From contig NZ_CP115159.1 of the NCBI RefSeq assembly GCF_027594425.1, forward strand, positions 1,539,001-1,603,000: DNA of 64,000 bases, in the 5' to 3' direction. The notes below the pieces were generated by a model. The model searched no databases and had not been told where the DNA came from. It was given only the letters and a program-made list of their open reading frames with translations. This document shows positions 38,281 to 47,201 of the stretch, one piece after another. The first letter of the stretch is position 1; each line of letters begins with the position of its first letter. The position numbers and the translations under genes were made by a program. The DNA is from Zunongwangia sp. HGR-M22. GTDB taxonomy: Bacteria > Bacteroidota > Bacteroidia > Flavobacteriales > Flavobacteriaceae.

Positions 38281-38460
38281 ATGAACATCATCTATGTTTT
38301 GCTAAGTATTAGCGTAGTGGTAGCCATCGTATTTTTTATTGCCTTTATTATTTCAGTTAAAAACGGGCAATACGATGATACGTATACACCATCTGTAAGA
38401 ATGCTTTTTGAAGATGAGGTTGTAGAAAAAAAGGAAACTTCTAAAATCACCGATAAATAA
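38281..38460 (+). CDS. ccoS: cbb3 oxidase maturation protein CcoS
   Basis: A 59-residue gene reading [18 protein letters not shown] onward: one membrane helix followed by the short conserved tail [17 protein letters not shown], close to the Asp-rich GQFDDLDGPAHRILFDD end usual for CcoS. In proteobacteria it is needed for incorporation of heme and copper into the oxidase. It starts the operon directly behind Fnr-type site 2, 14 bp before the ccoNO gene. Confidence 0.9.
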   Translation: MNIIYVLLSISVVVAIVFFIAFIISVKNGQYDDTYTPSVRMLFEDEVVEKKETSKITDK

Positions 38461-38474
38461 TCTTTTATAATCTT

Positions 38475-40715
38475 ATGGAAAAAGAGCAGTTTTATTACGA
38501 TAACAAGGTCGTAAGGAAATTTATTAATGCGACCATTTTTTGGGGTATAATTGGAATGACTGTGGGGCTCTTACTGGCCTTTATGTTTTTATTTCCTAAT
38601 CTTACCGATGGTATTTCTTGGCTAAGCTTTGGGCGTTTAAGGCCTTTACATACTAATGCGGTGATATTTGCCTTTGTGGGTAATGCTATATTTGCCGGAG
38701 TATATTACTCTACTCAGCGCTTGCTTAAAGCTAGAATGTGGAGCGACGCACTTAGTAATTTTAATTTTTGGGGCTGGCAGGCTATTATCGTAGCAGCAGC
38801 CATTACTTTACCTTTAGGATATACTACTTCTAAAGAATATGCCGAGCTCGAATGGCCTATCGATATTGCAATTGCACTTGTATGGGTTGCTTTTGGAGCT
38901 AATTTAATTGGTACGATTCTTAAACGTAGACAACGTCATCTTTATGTAGCCATTTGGTTTTACCTGGCCACTTTTGTAACGGTAGCAGTATTGCATATCG
39001 TAAATAGTGTAGAGATTCCGGTAAGTGCTTTAAAAAGTTATTCAGTATACGCAGGTGTTCAGGATGCCTTAGTGCAATGGTGGTACGGGCATAATGCGGT
39101 GGCATTTTTCTTAACCACACCGTTTTTAGGCTTAATGTACTATTTTGTTCCTAAAGCAGCGAATAGACCGGTATACTCTTATCGATTGTCTATCGTACAC
39201 TTTTGGTCTTTGATCTTTATTTATATCTGGGCAGGGCCACACCATTTGTTATATTCAGCTTTGCCAGATTGGGCACAAAATCTTGGTGTAGCGTTTTCAA
39301 TTATGTTACTAGCTCCATCTTGGGGAGGGATGATTAATGGATTATTAACCCTTCGTGGTGCCTGGGATAAGGTAAGAACAGATCCTGTTTTAAAATTTAT
39401 GGTAGTGGCTATTACCGGTTATGGTATGGCAACTTTTGAAGGTCCTATGCTGTCTCTAAAAAATGTTAATGCTATTGCACATTTTAGTGATTGGGTTATT
39501 GCGCACGTTCACGTTGGAGCTTTGGCATGGAATGGCTTTCTAACTTTTGGAATGATTTACTGGTTGGTGCCTCGATTGTTTAAAACAAAACTTTGGTCTA
39601 CCAAACTAGCCAATGTTCACTTTTGGGTAGGCACATTAGGTATCATCATGTACGCATTACCTATGTATGTTGCAGGTTTTGTTCAGGCTTCTATGTGGAA
39701 ACAGTTTAATCCTGATGGAACTTTAACTTACGGTAACTTCTTAGAAACCCTTACAGAGATTATCCCGATGTATTGGATGCGTGCGATTGGAGGTAGCTTA
39801 TATATTGCCGGTGCATTTATTGCTTTGTACAATATTGCTAAAACCGCAAAACAGGGTAGTAAAGTAACAGACGAGCTTGTAGAGGCTGCACCTTTAACAA
39901 AAATCACAAATAAAAGAACTTCTAAAGAAGGATATCATACCTGGTTAGAAAGAAGGCCGGTTAGACTTACCATTTTTGCTACGATCGCAATTTTAATTGG
40001 TGGAATGGTACAGATTATTCCATCTCTAATGGTAGATGAATATGTACCGGTAATCTCTAGTGTAAAACCATACACACCTTTAGAATTAGAAGGTAGGGAT
40101 ATTTATATACGAGAAGGTTGTGTGGGTTGCCATTCTCAAATGATTCGTCCTTTCCGTAGTGAGGTAGAACGTTACGGTGAATATTCTAAATCTGGAGAAT
40201 ATGTTTACGATCATCCTTTCCTATGGGGTAGTAAAAGAACTGGTCCCGATCTATTTAGAGTAGGAGGAAAATATTCTGACAACTGGCATTTAAATCACCT
40301 TTATGATCCGCAGAGTACCTCTTCAGGCTCAATTATGCCGTCTTACAAGTGGTTACTCGATAGAGAATTGGATAAATCTTCTACTGAAGATAAAATGGAG
40401 GCAATGGTAAGTTTAGGAGTTCCTTATACACCAGAGGAAATTGAAAGAGCGCAACAATGGATGAGCGAACAGGGTAAAACGATAGAAGAAAATCTATATA
40501 GTGATCCCGATTTTGCGAAAACCTACGAAGCAGATAAAGCCTATGCAAAAGAAAATAATGAAGATTTCGTGGAAATGCGTAACAGAGAAATTGTGGCTTT
40601 AATTGCATATCTACAGCGTCTGGGAACAGACATTAAAGTAAAGAATGTAGATAAAGAACAGGAAGCAGCAATTATAGGTCAGTCTGAAGGTGGATTAGAA
40701 GCCGGTATGCACTAG
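38475..40715 (+). CDS. ccoNO: cbb3-type cytochrome c oxidase, fused subunits I and II
   Basis: 746 residues. The first 500 or so are CcoN, the catalytic subunit with 12 membrane helices and the heme/CuB histidines (for example [52 protein letters not shown]). A linker with one helix (about 500-520) joins it to CcoO, a membrane-anchored cytochrome c with Cys549, Cys552 and His553 in [17 protein letters not shown] and a later Met ligand region. CcoN and CcoO are separate genes in proteobacteria; the fusion is known in Bacteroidota. This is the terminal oxidase used at low oxygen, pumping protons. Confidence 0.96.
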   Translation: MEKEQFYYDNKVVRKFINATIFWGIIGMTVGLLLAFMFLFPNLTDGISWLSFGRLRPLHTNAVIFAFVGNAIFAGVYYSTQRLLKARMWSDALSNFNFWGWQAIIVAAAITLPLGYTTSKEYAELEWPIDIAIALVWVAFGANLIGTILKRRQRHLYVAIWFYLATFVTVAVLHIVNSVEIPVSALKSYSVYAGVQDALVQWWYGHNAVAFFLTTPFLGLMYYFVPKAANRPVYSYRLSIVHFWSLIFIYIWAGPHHLLYSALPDWAQNLGVAFSIMLLAPSWGGMINGLLTLRGAWDKVRTDPVLKFMVVAITGYGMATFEGPMLSLKNVNAIAHFSDWVIAHVHVGALAWNGFLTFGMIYWLVPRLFKTKLWSTKLANVHFWVGTLGIIMYALPMYVAGFVQASMWKQFNPDGTLTYGNFLETLTEIIPMYWMRAIGGSLYIAGAFIALYNIAKTAKQGSKVTDELVEAAPLTKITNKRTSKEGYHTWLERRPVRLTIFATIAILIGGMVQIIPSLMVDEYVPVISSVKPYTPLELEGRDIYIREGCVGCHSQMIRPFRSEVERYGEYSKSGEYVYDHPFLWGSKRTGPDLFRVGGKYSDNWHLNHLYDPQSTSSGSIMPSYKWLLDRELDKSSTEDKMEAMVSLGVPYTPEEIERAQQWMSEQGKTIEENLYSDPDFAKTYEADKAYAKENNEDFVEMRNREIVALIAYLQRLGTDIKVKNVDKEQEAAIIGQSEGGLEAGMH

Positions 40716-40770
40716 TCCAATTTAAAAAAGAATAATAACGTATAGCAGGTACACTAATAAAATTTAAATC

Positions 40771-40956
40771 ATGCTAAAATTTGTAAAAGGAAATCTTGAA
40801 AGTATCGATGGGGTAGCACTTTACCCCATGATATCGCTACTGATCTTCTTCATCTTTTTTGTAGGTCTTTTTGCCTGGGTAATTACTGCAAAGAAAGAAC
40901 ATATTAACCAGGTTAGTAACATTCCTTTAGAGGAAGATAATAATGAGCTATTATGA
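40771..40956 (+). CDS. ccoQ: cbb3 oxidase subunit CcoQ
   Basis: 61 residues with one membrane helix (MISLLIFFIFFVGLFAWVITAKKEH), the size and layout of CcoQ/FixQ, which stabilises the oxidase complex. Its stop overlaps the ccoP start (ATGA), so the two are translationally coupled. Confidence 0.85.
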   Translation: MLKFVKGNLESIDGVALYPMISLLIFFIFFVGLFAWVITAKKEHINQVSNIPLEEDNNELL

Positions 40957-41927
40957 GAAATACCGCATCATATTTAAGAGTTATAGCAATTACCATTCTC
41001 GCTTTTATATTTCTGCAGCTTACTGTAGAATCTTCAGAGGAATGGGCATTTATAGAATATCCAGTAATCTGGGCAGTACTCGGGATTTTACTGGTATTTG
41101 GTATTGCTATGGAAGTTATTCTTGCCAGTATTACATCTGTATTATTTAGAAGTTTAACTCCTGAGGCCCAAGAGCGCTACTTGCACCAGCAATCGTTAAG
41201 AAGAAAAAACAGATTTGCTAGTCTTAAGACGTTCTGGAAGAAAATGAATGATAGTAAACCGGTAGAAGAGGAAGAAGAAATTATTCTGGATCACAATTAT
41301 GATGGTATACAGGAATTGGATAACAATCTTCCGCCATGGTGGTTATATGGATTTTATGCATCCATTGTATTTGCAGCAGTTTACCTAGTAAGATATCATG
41401 TTTTAGATGCGCCCAATCAACGAGAGGAATATATTGCTGAAGTAGCTTCAGCTAAAAAAGCCATCGAAGAATATAAAAAAACAGCTAAAGATCTTATCGA
41501 TGTAAATACAGTTGAGCTGCTAACCGGTGAAGAAGACATTAAAGCCGGAGCATCCATTTTTGCAGGAAACTGTGTAGCCTGTCACAAAGAAGATGCCGGT
41601 GGAGGTATAGGTCCTAATCTAACCGATGATTATTGGATTTTAGGCGGTGGTATCAAAAACGTATTTAATACAATTTCTGAAGGGGGGCGTCCCGGTAAAG
41701 GAATGGTTGCCTGGAAAACCGATTTAAAACCGAGCGAAATTGCTCAGGTAGCCAGCTACGTGCTTAGCCTTCATGGTAGTACACCAGCCGATCCCAAAGA
41801 ACCTCAGGGAGATTTATGGGTAGATGAAAATGCACCTGTAGACGAAGTTGAAGTGACCAAACCCGATTCCACTTCAGTAGAAATTATTATGGAAGATGGA
41901 GTGACAGGTATGGATGAAGAAGAATAA
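40953..41927 (+). CDS. ccoP: cbb3 oxidase subunit CcoP, single-heme form
   Basis: 324 residues. Two N-terminal membrane helices, a basic cytoplasmic loop, a third helix (WWLYGFYASIVFAAVYLVRYHVL), and one periplasmic cytochrome c domain with Cys207, Cys210 and His211 (GNCVACHKEDAGGGIGPNL); Met in GKGMVAW is the likely axial ligand. Proteobacterial CcoP carries two c-type hemes; only one CxxCH is present here. It passes electrons from soluble cytochrome c to CcoO. The acidic C-terminal tail (EVEVTKPDSTSVEIIMED) is not part of the heme domain. Confidence 0.94.
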   Translation: MRNTASYLRVIAITILAFIFLQLTVESSEEWAFIEYPVIWAVLGILLVFGIAMEVILASITSVLFRSLTPEAQERYLHQQSLRRKNRFASLKTFWKKMNDSKPVEEEEEIILDHNYDGIQELDNNLPPWWLYGFYASIVFAAVYLVRYHVLDAPNQREEYIAEVASAKKAIEEYKKTAKDLIDVNTVELLTGEEDIKAGASIFAGNCVACHKEDAGGGIGPNLTDDYWILGGGIKNVFNTISEGGRPGKGMVAWKTDLKPSEIAQVASYVLSLHGSTPADPKEPQGDLWVDENAPVDEVEVTKPDSTSVEIIMEDGVTGMDEEE

Positions 41928-41934
41928 TTAATTA

Positions 41935-41962
41935 TAGCGCCAGTGTCTAATCGCTGGCGCTA
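41935..41962. other. GC-rich stem-loop between ccoP and ccoG
   Basis: Perfect 9-bp stem TAGCGCCAG / CTGGCGCTA around a 10-nt loop, in the 64-bp gap between ccoP and ccoG. No T tract follows on the plus strand, so it is not a typical terminator; an RNA processing or 3'-end stabilising element that lowers expression of the assembly genes compared with oxidase subunits is possible. Confidence 0.6.
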
Positions 41963-41991
41963 ATAAAATCTTACTTAAGTAAGTAACCGTT

Positions 41992-43413
41992 ATGAGTAAT
42001 TCCCCCGAAAACAATTTTAGAGATTCATTAGGTACCGTAAATCAAGAAGGCAAGCGGGAGTGGATTTTTCCCAAAAAGCCATCTGGTAAATTATATAAAT
42101 ATAGAAAGCTGGTAAGTTATGTCTTATTGATATTTCTTTTTTCAGCTCCGTTTATCAAAATTAACGGTAATCAATTCTTACTCTTCAATGTGTTGGAACG
42201 TCGTTTCAACTTCTTTGGGTATCCTTTTTGGCCACAGGACTTCTACTTAGTGGTGATCATGATGATTATAGGGGTGGTCTTTGTGATTCTATTTACTGTG
42301 GCCTTCGGAAGGATATTTTGCGGCTGGATTTGTCCCCAAACCATTTTTATGGAAATGGTGTTTAGACGTATCGAATACTGGATAGAAGGCGATCGTGGTA
42401 AGCAAATGCGGCTTGCCAAACAACCATGGAATGCTGAAAAAATTAGAAAAAAAGGATTAAAATGGATTATATTTTTTATTATTTCATTTTTAATAGCTAA
42501 CATTTTTCTTGCCTATTTTATTGGTAGTGATGTCTTATTAGAATATATAACAGAGGGACCTGTAGAAAACTTAAATACGTTTATATCCCTTCTTATTTTT
42601 ACAGGAGTTTTCTACTTTATTTTCGCCTGGTTTAGAGAGCAAGTATGTGTGATTGTTTGTCCTTATGGTCGGCTTCAGGGAACGTTGCTTGATAATAAAT
42701 CGATTATTGTAGCATACGATCATAAACGTGGTGAAAAAGAAAAAGGAAGAGCAAAATTTAAAAAGAAAGAAGACCGCGCCGCATCTGGTAAAGGAGATTG
42801 TATTGATTGTATGCAATGTGTACATGTTTGTCCTACCGGGATAGATATTCGTAATGGTACACAATTAGAATGTGTAAACTGTACTGCTTGTATCGATGCC
42901 TGTAACGCGATGATGGAGGCGGTAAACTTACCTAAAGACTTAATTCGTTATGCCAGCGAAGAAAATATAGAGAAAAAAGCCAAATTTCAATTCACTGCTC
43001 GATTAAAAGGCTATACCGCAGTATTGGTGATTTTAATTGGGGTGTTAACCGGCATGCTTTTTTTAAGAAATGATGTAGAGGCCAGAGTGCTTAGATTGCC
43101 CGGGCAGCTTTACGAGCATCAGGAAAATAATAGAATTAGTAATGTATTTACATTTAAGCTGGTCAATAAAACTTCAGAAGATATTAATGCCGTTCAGCTA
43201 AAACTAATTTCGCATAAGGGTGAAGTGCGTTTGGTTAAAAGTGAAAGTCTAACCGTCCCAAAAAGAGGCTATGCCGAAGGAACACTTTTTATTGAAATTC
43301 CCGCGGCTTCCTTAGAAGGAGAAAAGGAAAAACTTAAGATTGGCGTTTATAGTAATAATGAATTAATAGAAACTACAACAACCAATTTTCTTGGGCCACG
43401 TAGTTACAGATAA
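41992..43413 (+). CDS. ccoG: cbb3 oxidase accessory protein, polyferredoxin CcoG
   Basis: 473 residues. Five or so membrane helices, the FCGWICPQT and VCPYGRLQG motifs of the NapH/CcoG family, and two ferredoxin-type clusters (CIDCMQCVHVCPTGI and CVNCTACIDACN). A periplasmic Ig-like C-terminal domain (about 365-473) is present as in the family. CcoG has been shown in proteobacteria to be a copper reductase used in oxidase assembly (established knowledge). It follows the ccoP stem-loop. Confidence 0.94.
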   Translation: MSNSPENNFRDSLGTVNQEGKREWIFPKKPSGKLYKYRKLVSYVLLIFLFSAPFIKINGNQFLLFNVLERRFNFFGYPFWPQDFYLVVIMMIIGVVFVILFTVAFGRIFCGWICPQTIFMEMVFRRIEYWIEGDRGKQMRLAKQPWNAEKIRKKGLKWIIFFIISFLIANIFLAYFIGSDVLLEYITEGPVENLNTFISLLIFTGVFYFIFAWFREQVCVIVCPYGRLQGTLLDNKSIIVAYDHKRGEKEKGRAKFKKKEDRAASGKGDCIDCMQCVHVCPTGIDIRNGTQLECVNCTACIDACNAMMEAVNLPKDLIRYASEENIEKKAKFQFTARLKGYTAVLVILIGVLTGMLFLRNDVEARVLRLPGQLYEHQENNRISNVFTFKLVNKTSEDINAVQLKLISHKGEVRLVKSESLTVPKRGYAEGTLFIEIPAASLEGEKEKLKIGVYSNNELIETTTTNFLGPRSYR

Positions 43414-43424
43414 AAAATAATATT

Positions 43425-43865
43425 ATGAAATTTAATTGGGGAACAGGACTTGTAATAGGAATGTGCTGCTTTGTAAGCTTTATTCTATTCTTTGTGATTA
43501 AAATGAGTACCGATACAAAATATGACTATGATCTCGTGGTAGAAGATTACTACGGGAAAGAATTACATTTTCAGCAAGAAATTGATGCTGAAAAGAATCT
43601 AAATTTATTTTCTGAAGAGATTACAGGAAAGAAAACAACTGAGGGATATACGCTTTATTTTCCTGAAACTACAGAAGAAATCGAAGGAAAAATATCTCTA
43701 TATCGTCCTTCTAATAAAAAACTTGATTTAACCATTCCATTAAAATTAGAAGAGGGTAAAATTCTAATTCCCGATAGTCAATTAGTGGATGGTCGTTGGG
43801 ATATTTCCGTAGAAATGAAATATCAAGGAAAAGAGATTTTATTTAAAAAATCAATTATATATTAG
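43425..43865 (+). CDS. ccoH: cbb3 oxidase assembly protein CcoH
   Basis: 146 residues: one N-terminal membrane helix (GTGLVIGMCCFVSFILFFVIKM) and a beta-rich extracytoplasmic domain (DLVVEDYYGKELHFQQEIDAEKN, then DGRWDISVEMKYQGKEILFKKSI), the FixH/CcoH pattern. The family interacts with CcoN and CcoI during assembly. It starts 11 bp after ccoG and ends directly before the next gene. Confidence 0.88.
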   Translation: MKFNWGTGLVIGMCCFVSFILFFVIKMSTDTKYDYDLVVEDYYGKELHFQQEIDAEKNLNLFSEEITGKKTTEGYTLYFPETTEEIEGKISLYRPSNKKLDLTIPLKLEEGKILIPDSQLVDGRWDISVEMKYQGKEILFKKSIIY

Positions 43866-44603
43866 ATGTTTTTTAGCGCTTTTTTATTCGGACTTTTAGG
43901 TAGTTTCCATTGCATTGGGATGTGCGGTCCCATAGCATTTCTATTACCATTAAGTCGGGATAAAAAAACGCTAATGTTCCTTCAGTTATTCCTTTATCAT
44001 TTTGGAAGATTATTATCTTATGGAGTTATAGGCCTTCTATTTGGGCTTCTAGGAAAAGGCTTAAATCTTTTCGCTGCACAACAAAAATTGTCTATAGGAA
44101 TTGGAGTTTTGATGATTTTGACAGCGATTATTTCCTTCGGAAAATTTAAATTCGGTAAAATAGGAACTCCTTTTTTTAGCATTATAAGTCGGTTAAAATC
44201 AAAAATTGGCGCTGGTTTAAAGAAGAAATCACCAGATACTTTTCTTTCTATAGGTATGCTGAACGGATTTTTACCATGCGGACTCGTTTACATGGCCATG
44301 CTGGGTGCAATTGCTGAAGCTAATGCCGGGTTTGGAGCTTTATACATGGTTTTTTTCGGTCTTGGCACTATTCCATTAATGACCGCGGCTGTGGTATTAT
44401 CTAGTAAGCTTTCTAGCGGAGTAAAAACCCGCGAAAAAATAAGAAAGCTCATACCCATATTCGTTGTTTTAACGGGCTTTTTATTTATTCTTCGTGGTTC
44501 TGGTTTAAACATTCCTTACCTCTCTCCAGCAATGGCTGAAGATAAAGTAGACGCTAAAATTGAATGTCACGAGCCAGTGCAAATCTCTTTTGAAAAACAA
44601 TAA
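43866..44603 (+). CDS. SafE/TauE-like membrane protein linked to copper delivery
   Basis: 245 residues with six membrane helices in two repeats, each with a conserved Cys motif: FHCIGMCGPIAF (His15, Cys16, Cys20) and GFLPCGLVYMA. This is the 'sulfite exporter TauE/SafE' or DsbD-like type found at the end of cco loci, where it is thought to move copper or reducing equivalents (family knowledge, not proven here). A C-terminal IECHEPVQISF may bind metal. The ATG directly follows the ccoH stop. Confidence 0.87.
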   Translation: MFFSAFLFGLLGSFHCIGMCGPIAFLLPLSRDKKTLMFLQLFLYHFGRLLSYGVIGLLFGLLGKGLNLFAAQQKLSIGIGVLMILTAIISFGKFKFGKIGTPFFSIISRLKSKIGAGLKKKSPDTFLSIGMLNGFLPCGLVYMAMLGAIAEANAGFGALYMVFFGLGTIPLMTAAVVLSSKLSSGVKTREKIRKLIPIFVVLTGFLFILRGSGLNIPYLSPAMAEDKVDAKIECHEPVQISFEKQ

Positions 44604-45353
44604 ATTAGAATTTAAAGCGCTTCGTCTTTTAGAGATTAAATGAGCGAAAAGTGAAACCATTTGAAGTGATGTTTCATTTCGAGTAATTTAGAGGTAGTGA
44701 AAATGAAATTAGATTTGGTTCTAGAACTACTGAATTTACGTACTGCTAACTAAAAACGACTTCCCGATACAATAACTTTTTACCTTTTACTTCAAAAGAG
44801 ATAACTACCAATTGCTTCCTGAGGTTTATTGTTTTATTGAATAAATGAGGAAGATAAAGATTAACTCAAAAAGACCAAAACGGGAATTATACTAAGCCTA
44901 CATTTGCTTCTTAAAAAGCTTCAGGAGTTATTTTTATATTGATATAGTGTATTGTTGCTTCAGCAAGAGCAAAACAAGAGCAATTAGAAGCAAGATGAGA
45001 GTTCGCTAAATAAAAAATAGCCTAAAATAAAGTTGAGAGATCGTATGGCACTACAAATCTAGTTCAGGTGATTGAAACTTTAGATTTACTTGCTTTCTAA
45101 GCTATAGACGCTAAACATTATTTAAGTAAAATAGATTAATGTATTTTACCCATTCTCTTGCAGGTATAAGTTATTCAACTTTGATATTTCAGTCAATGAT
45201 TTGAGGAAAGGTGAAAAGACTTCGTAACATCTGCCTGTAATAAAAGAAAAGGCTTTCCATACAACTTATCTACCTGCTTCTCAGAAAATCCCCGAAATCT
45301 TATGGAGCAGTATGTAGTTGTAATAGAAAGCCTTATTAAAAAGAAGACAGAAT
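44604..45353. other. 750-bp stretch without a gene
   Basis: Between the end of the cco operon and hemN, which converge here. All frames are broken by stops; the longest fragment I can read is a minus-strand piece of about 36 codons near 45195-45305 (containing GFSEKQVDKLYGKPF), which might be the relic of a lost gene. No terminator hairpin, repeat pair, tRNA or IS end was recognised, although both flanking transcripts should end in it. Confidence 0.45.
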
Positions 45354-46712
45354 TTAAATCGTCATAGAAAAGAGTTTTATATCTGGTTTTTTACGTTGCA
45401 ACCTTAAATCGAATGCCATACAAACATTACGAACAAACGCTCTTCCTTTTTCAGTAATTTCAATTTTTTTATCGAGGATTTTTAATAGCCCGTCGTCTTG
45501 CATTTCTGCTAATTTTACAATCACATCGGGGAGTTCAGAAAAATACATATGATTATCTGCCCAACTTGTCTCGAATTTGCACATTAGGTTAAGAATATGT
45601 CGTCTAATAATCAGGTCTTCGGGGCTTAAAATATGTCCGCGATAGATTGGGAAAATACCGCCTTCCACCAGGCTTTTATATTCTTCGATATTTTTGGTGT
45701 TTTGCCCAAATGCATACCACGAATCTCCAATAGCAGATACTCCTAAACCAATCATTAATTGTGTAGTCTCGGTAGTATATCCCATAAAATTTCGGTGAAT
45801 TTGCTTTTGCTCTAAACTACGAGCCAATTGGTCGTCTGGTAAAGCAAAATGATCCATTCCTATTTCTATATACCCCGTTTCTAGTAGCATTTCTTTCCCC
45901 AGCTCAAACTGTTTCTTTTTCTCATCTGGAGAGGGCAAATCTTCATCTTTAAAACCACGTTGCCCATTTCCTTTAATCCATGGCACATGGGCATAGCTAT
46001 AAAATGCAATGCGCTCTGGCATTAATTTTTTAGTAAGATTTATAGTGTTTTCTATATCTTTTGTGGTTTGAAAAGGTAGACCGAAGATAATATCGTGCCC
46101 TACTGAGGTAAAACCATTTTCTCTAGCCAAAGTTGTTACCTTTTGAACATTCTCGAATGGCTGCACACGATTAATTGCTTTTTGAACGCTTAAATTATAA
46201 TCCTGAACGCCATAACTAACCCTTGTAAAACCAAGATTAGCTAAAACCTGAAGATGATTTTTTGTGGTATTATTTGGATGTCCTTCAAAACTCAGTTCAG
46301 CATTGGCTCTTTCAGCAGGATCTTTAAATAGACCCTCTAAAAGCAACTTAAGATTTTCCGAAGAAAAAAAGGTAGGTGTACCGCCTCCTAAATGTAATTC
46401 AGAAATTCTAGGGGTCTCTTCAAAAAGCGAAACATATAAGTCCCACTCTATAAGAAGTGTTTTGATATAAGGAATTTCAACCAGATGATTTTTGGTGATC
46501 CTTTTATTGCAGCCACAAAAGGTACACATGCTTTCGCAGTATGGAAGATGTATGTAGAGGCTAATTCCATTTTCTTTACTTTCTACATAACTCCTTTTTA
46601 AACATTCTTTCCATTCTTTTAAGGAGAAAGAAACATCATCCCAATACGGTACTGTTGGATAGCTTGTATACCTTGGACCGGCTACGTTATATTTACTTAC
46701 CAGAGACTGCAT
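45354..46712 (-). CDS. hemN: Oxygen-independent coproporphyrinogen III oxidase
   Basis: 452-residue radical-SAM enzyme that converts coproporphyrinogen III to protoporphyrinogen IX without oxygen. The cluster cysteines are Cys59, Cys63 and Cys66, with Cys68 following as in true HemN (PYCESMCTFCGCNKR). Other HemN marks are the N-terminal AGPRYTSYPTVPYWDD and LHLGGGTPTF and the C-terminal domain. The presence of the YTSYPT N-terminus and CGC supports HemN over HemW. It lies 2 bp after a small membrane-protein gene that follows an Fnr-type promoter, so heme synthesis is induced with the oxidase. Confidence 0.95.
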   Translation of the reverse strand: MQSLVSKYNVAGPRYTSYPTVPYWDDVSFSLKEWKECLKRSYVESKENGISLYIHLPYCESMCTFCGCNKRITKNHLVEIPYIKTLLIEWDLYVSLFEETPRISELHLGGGTPTFFSSENLKLLLEGLFKDPAERANAELSFEGHPNNTTKNHLQVLANLGFTRVSYGVQDYNLSVQKAINRVQPFENVQKVTTLARENGFTSVGHDIIFGLPFQTTKDIENTINLTKKLMPERIAFYSYAHVPWIKGNGQRGFKDEDLPSPDEKKKQFELGKEMLLETGYIEIGMDHFALPDDQLARSLEQKQIHRNFMGYTTETTQLMIGLGVSAIGDSWYAFGQNTKNIEEYKSLVEGGIFPIYRGHILSPEDLIIRRHILNLMCKFETSWADNHMYFSELPDVIVKLAEMQDDGLLKILDKKIEITEKGRAFVRNVCMAFDLRLQRKKPDIKLFSMTI

Positions 46713-46714
46713 GA

Positions 46715-46996
46715 TTATATGCTATTTCCTATAATTAATAGTATGTTTATTAAAACACTTGCAGTGAATAAATGAAAAACTGTAGATGGTTTTTGCACTG
46801 TTAATATCGATGCGTTGTGAGCACTACATATAGCAACACTAATAAAAACCAGAAACATTTGGAAAAGCTCGTGACCATGTTGTAAAGTGGTCATAATCGC
46901 AATTCCTCCCAAACAAGTTGAAACAATCATTCCTATGGCTGAATAACCCATGAAATTCTGACTAAATTCTTCGTTTAATTTTGCGTAAAGTGTCAT
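46715..46996 (-). CDS. Small membrane protein co-transcribed with hemN
   Basis: 93 residues with three predicted membrane helices (YSAIGMIVSTCLGGIAIMTTL, LFQMFLVFISVAICSAHNASIL, VFHLFTASVLINILLIIGN). I do not recognise the family. Its stop is 2 bp before the hemN start, and an Fnr-type site with a perfect -7 box precedes it, so it is expressed at low oxygen. Conserved polar residues inside the helices (His40, His42, Asn62) are noted but no function follows. Confidence 0.75.
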   Translation of the reverse strand: MTLYAKLNEEFSQNFMGYSAIGMIVSTCLGGIAIMTTLQHGHELFQMFLVFISVAICSAHNASILTVQKPSTVFHLFTASVLINILLIIGNSI

Positions 46997-47021
46997 AACT
47001 AAGAGGATTTAAATTATACAC

Positions 47022-47029
47022 CAAAATTA
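47022..47029 (-). promoter_or_regulatory. -7 box of the small membrane protein-hemN operon
   Basis: On the minus strand this reads TAATTTTG, a full match to TAnnTTTG, 25 bp before the start codon at 46996 and exactly 33 bp (centre to centre) from Fnr-type site 3. Confidence 0.7.
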
Positions 47030-47052
47030 CCGCAGAAGCAGGGCATAAAATA

Positions 47053-47064
47053 TGATATTTGTCA
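47053..47064. promoter_or_regulatory. Fnr/Crp-type site 3, upstream of the hemN operon
   Basis: TGATATTTGTCA, the same TGA-N6-TCA dyad as sites 1 and 2 with two changed spacer bases. Same spacing to its -7 box as the other two. Confidence 0.72.
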
Positions 47065-47201
47065 GGTTGAAATTTTTTATTCAAATTTTTAAAAGAAAAT
47101 AATAAGATTTTACATTTAAATGATTCTTTTTTAAGCAATAAGAGTGCGTTATGGGGATAAATTAATTTCAATTTTAGATATTTGCTTTTTTTAATTGAAG
47201 A

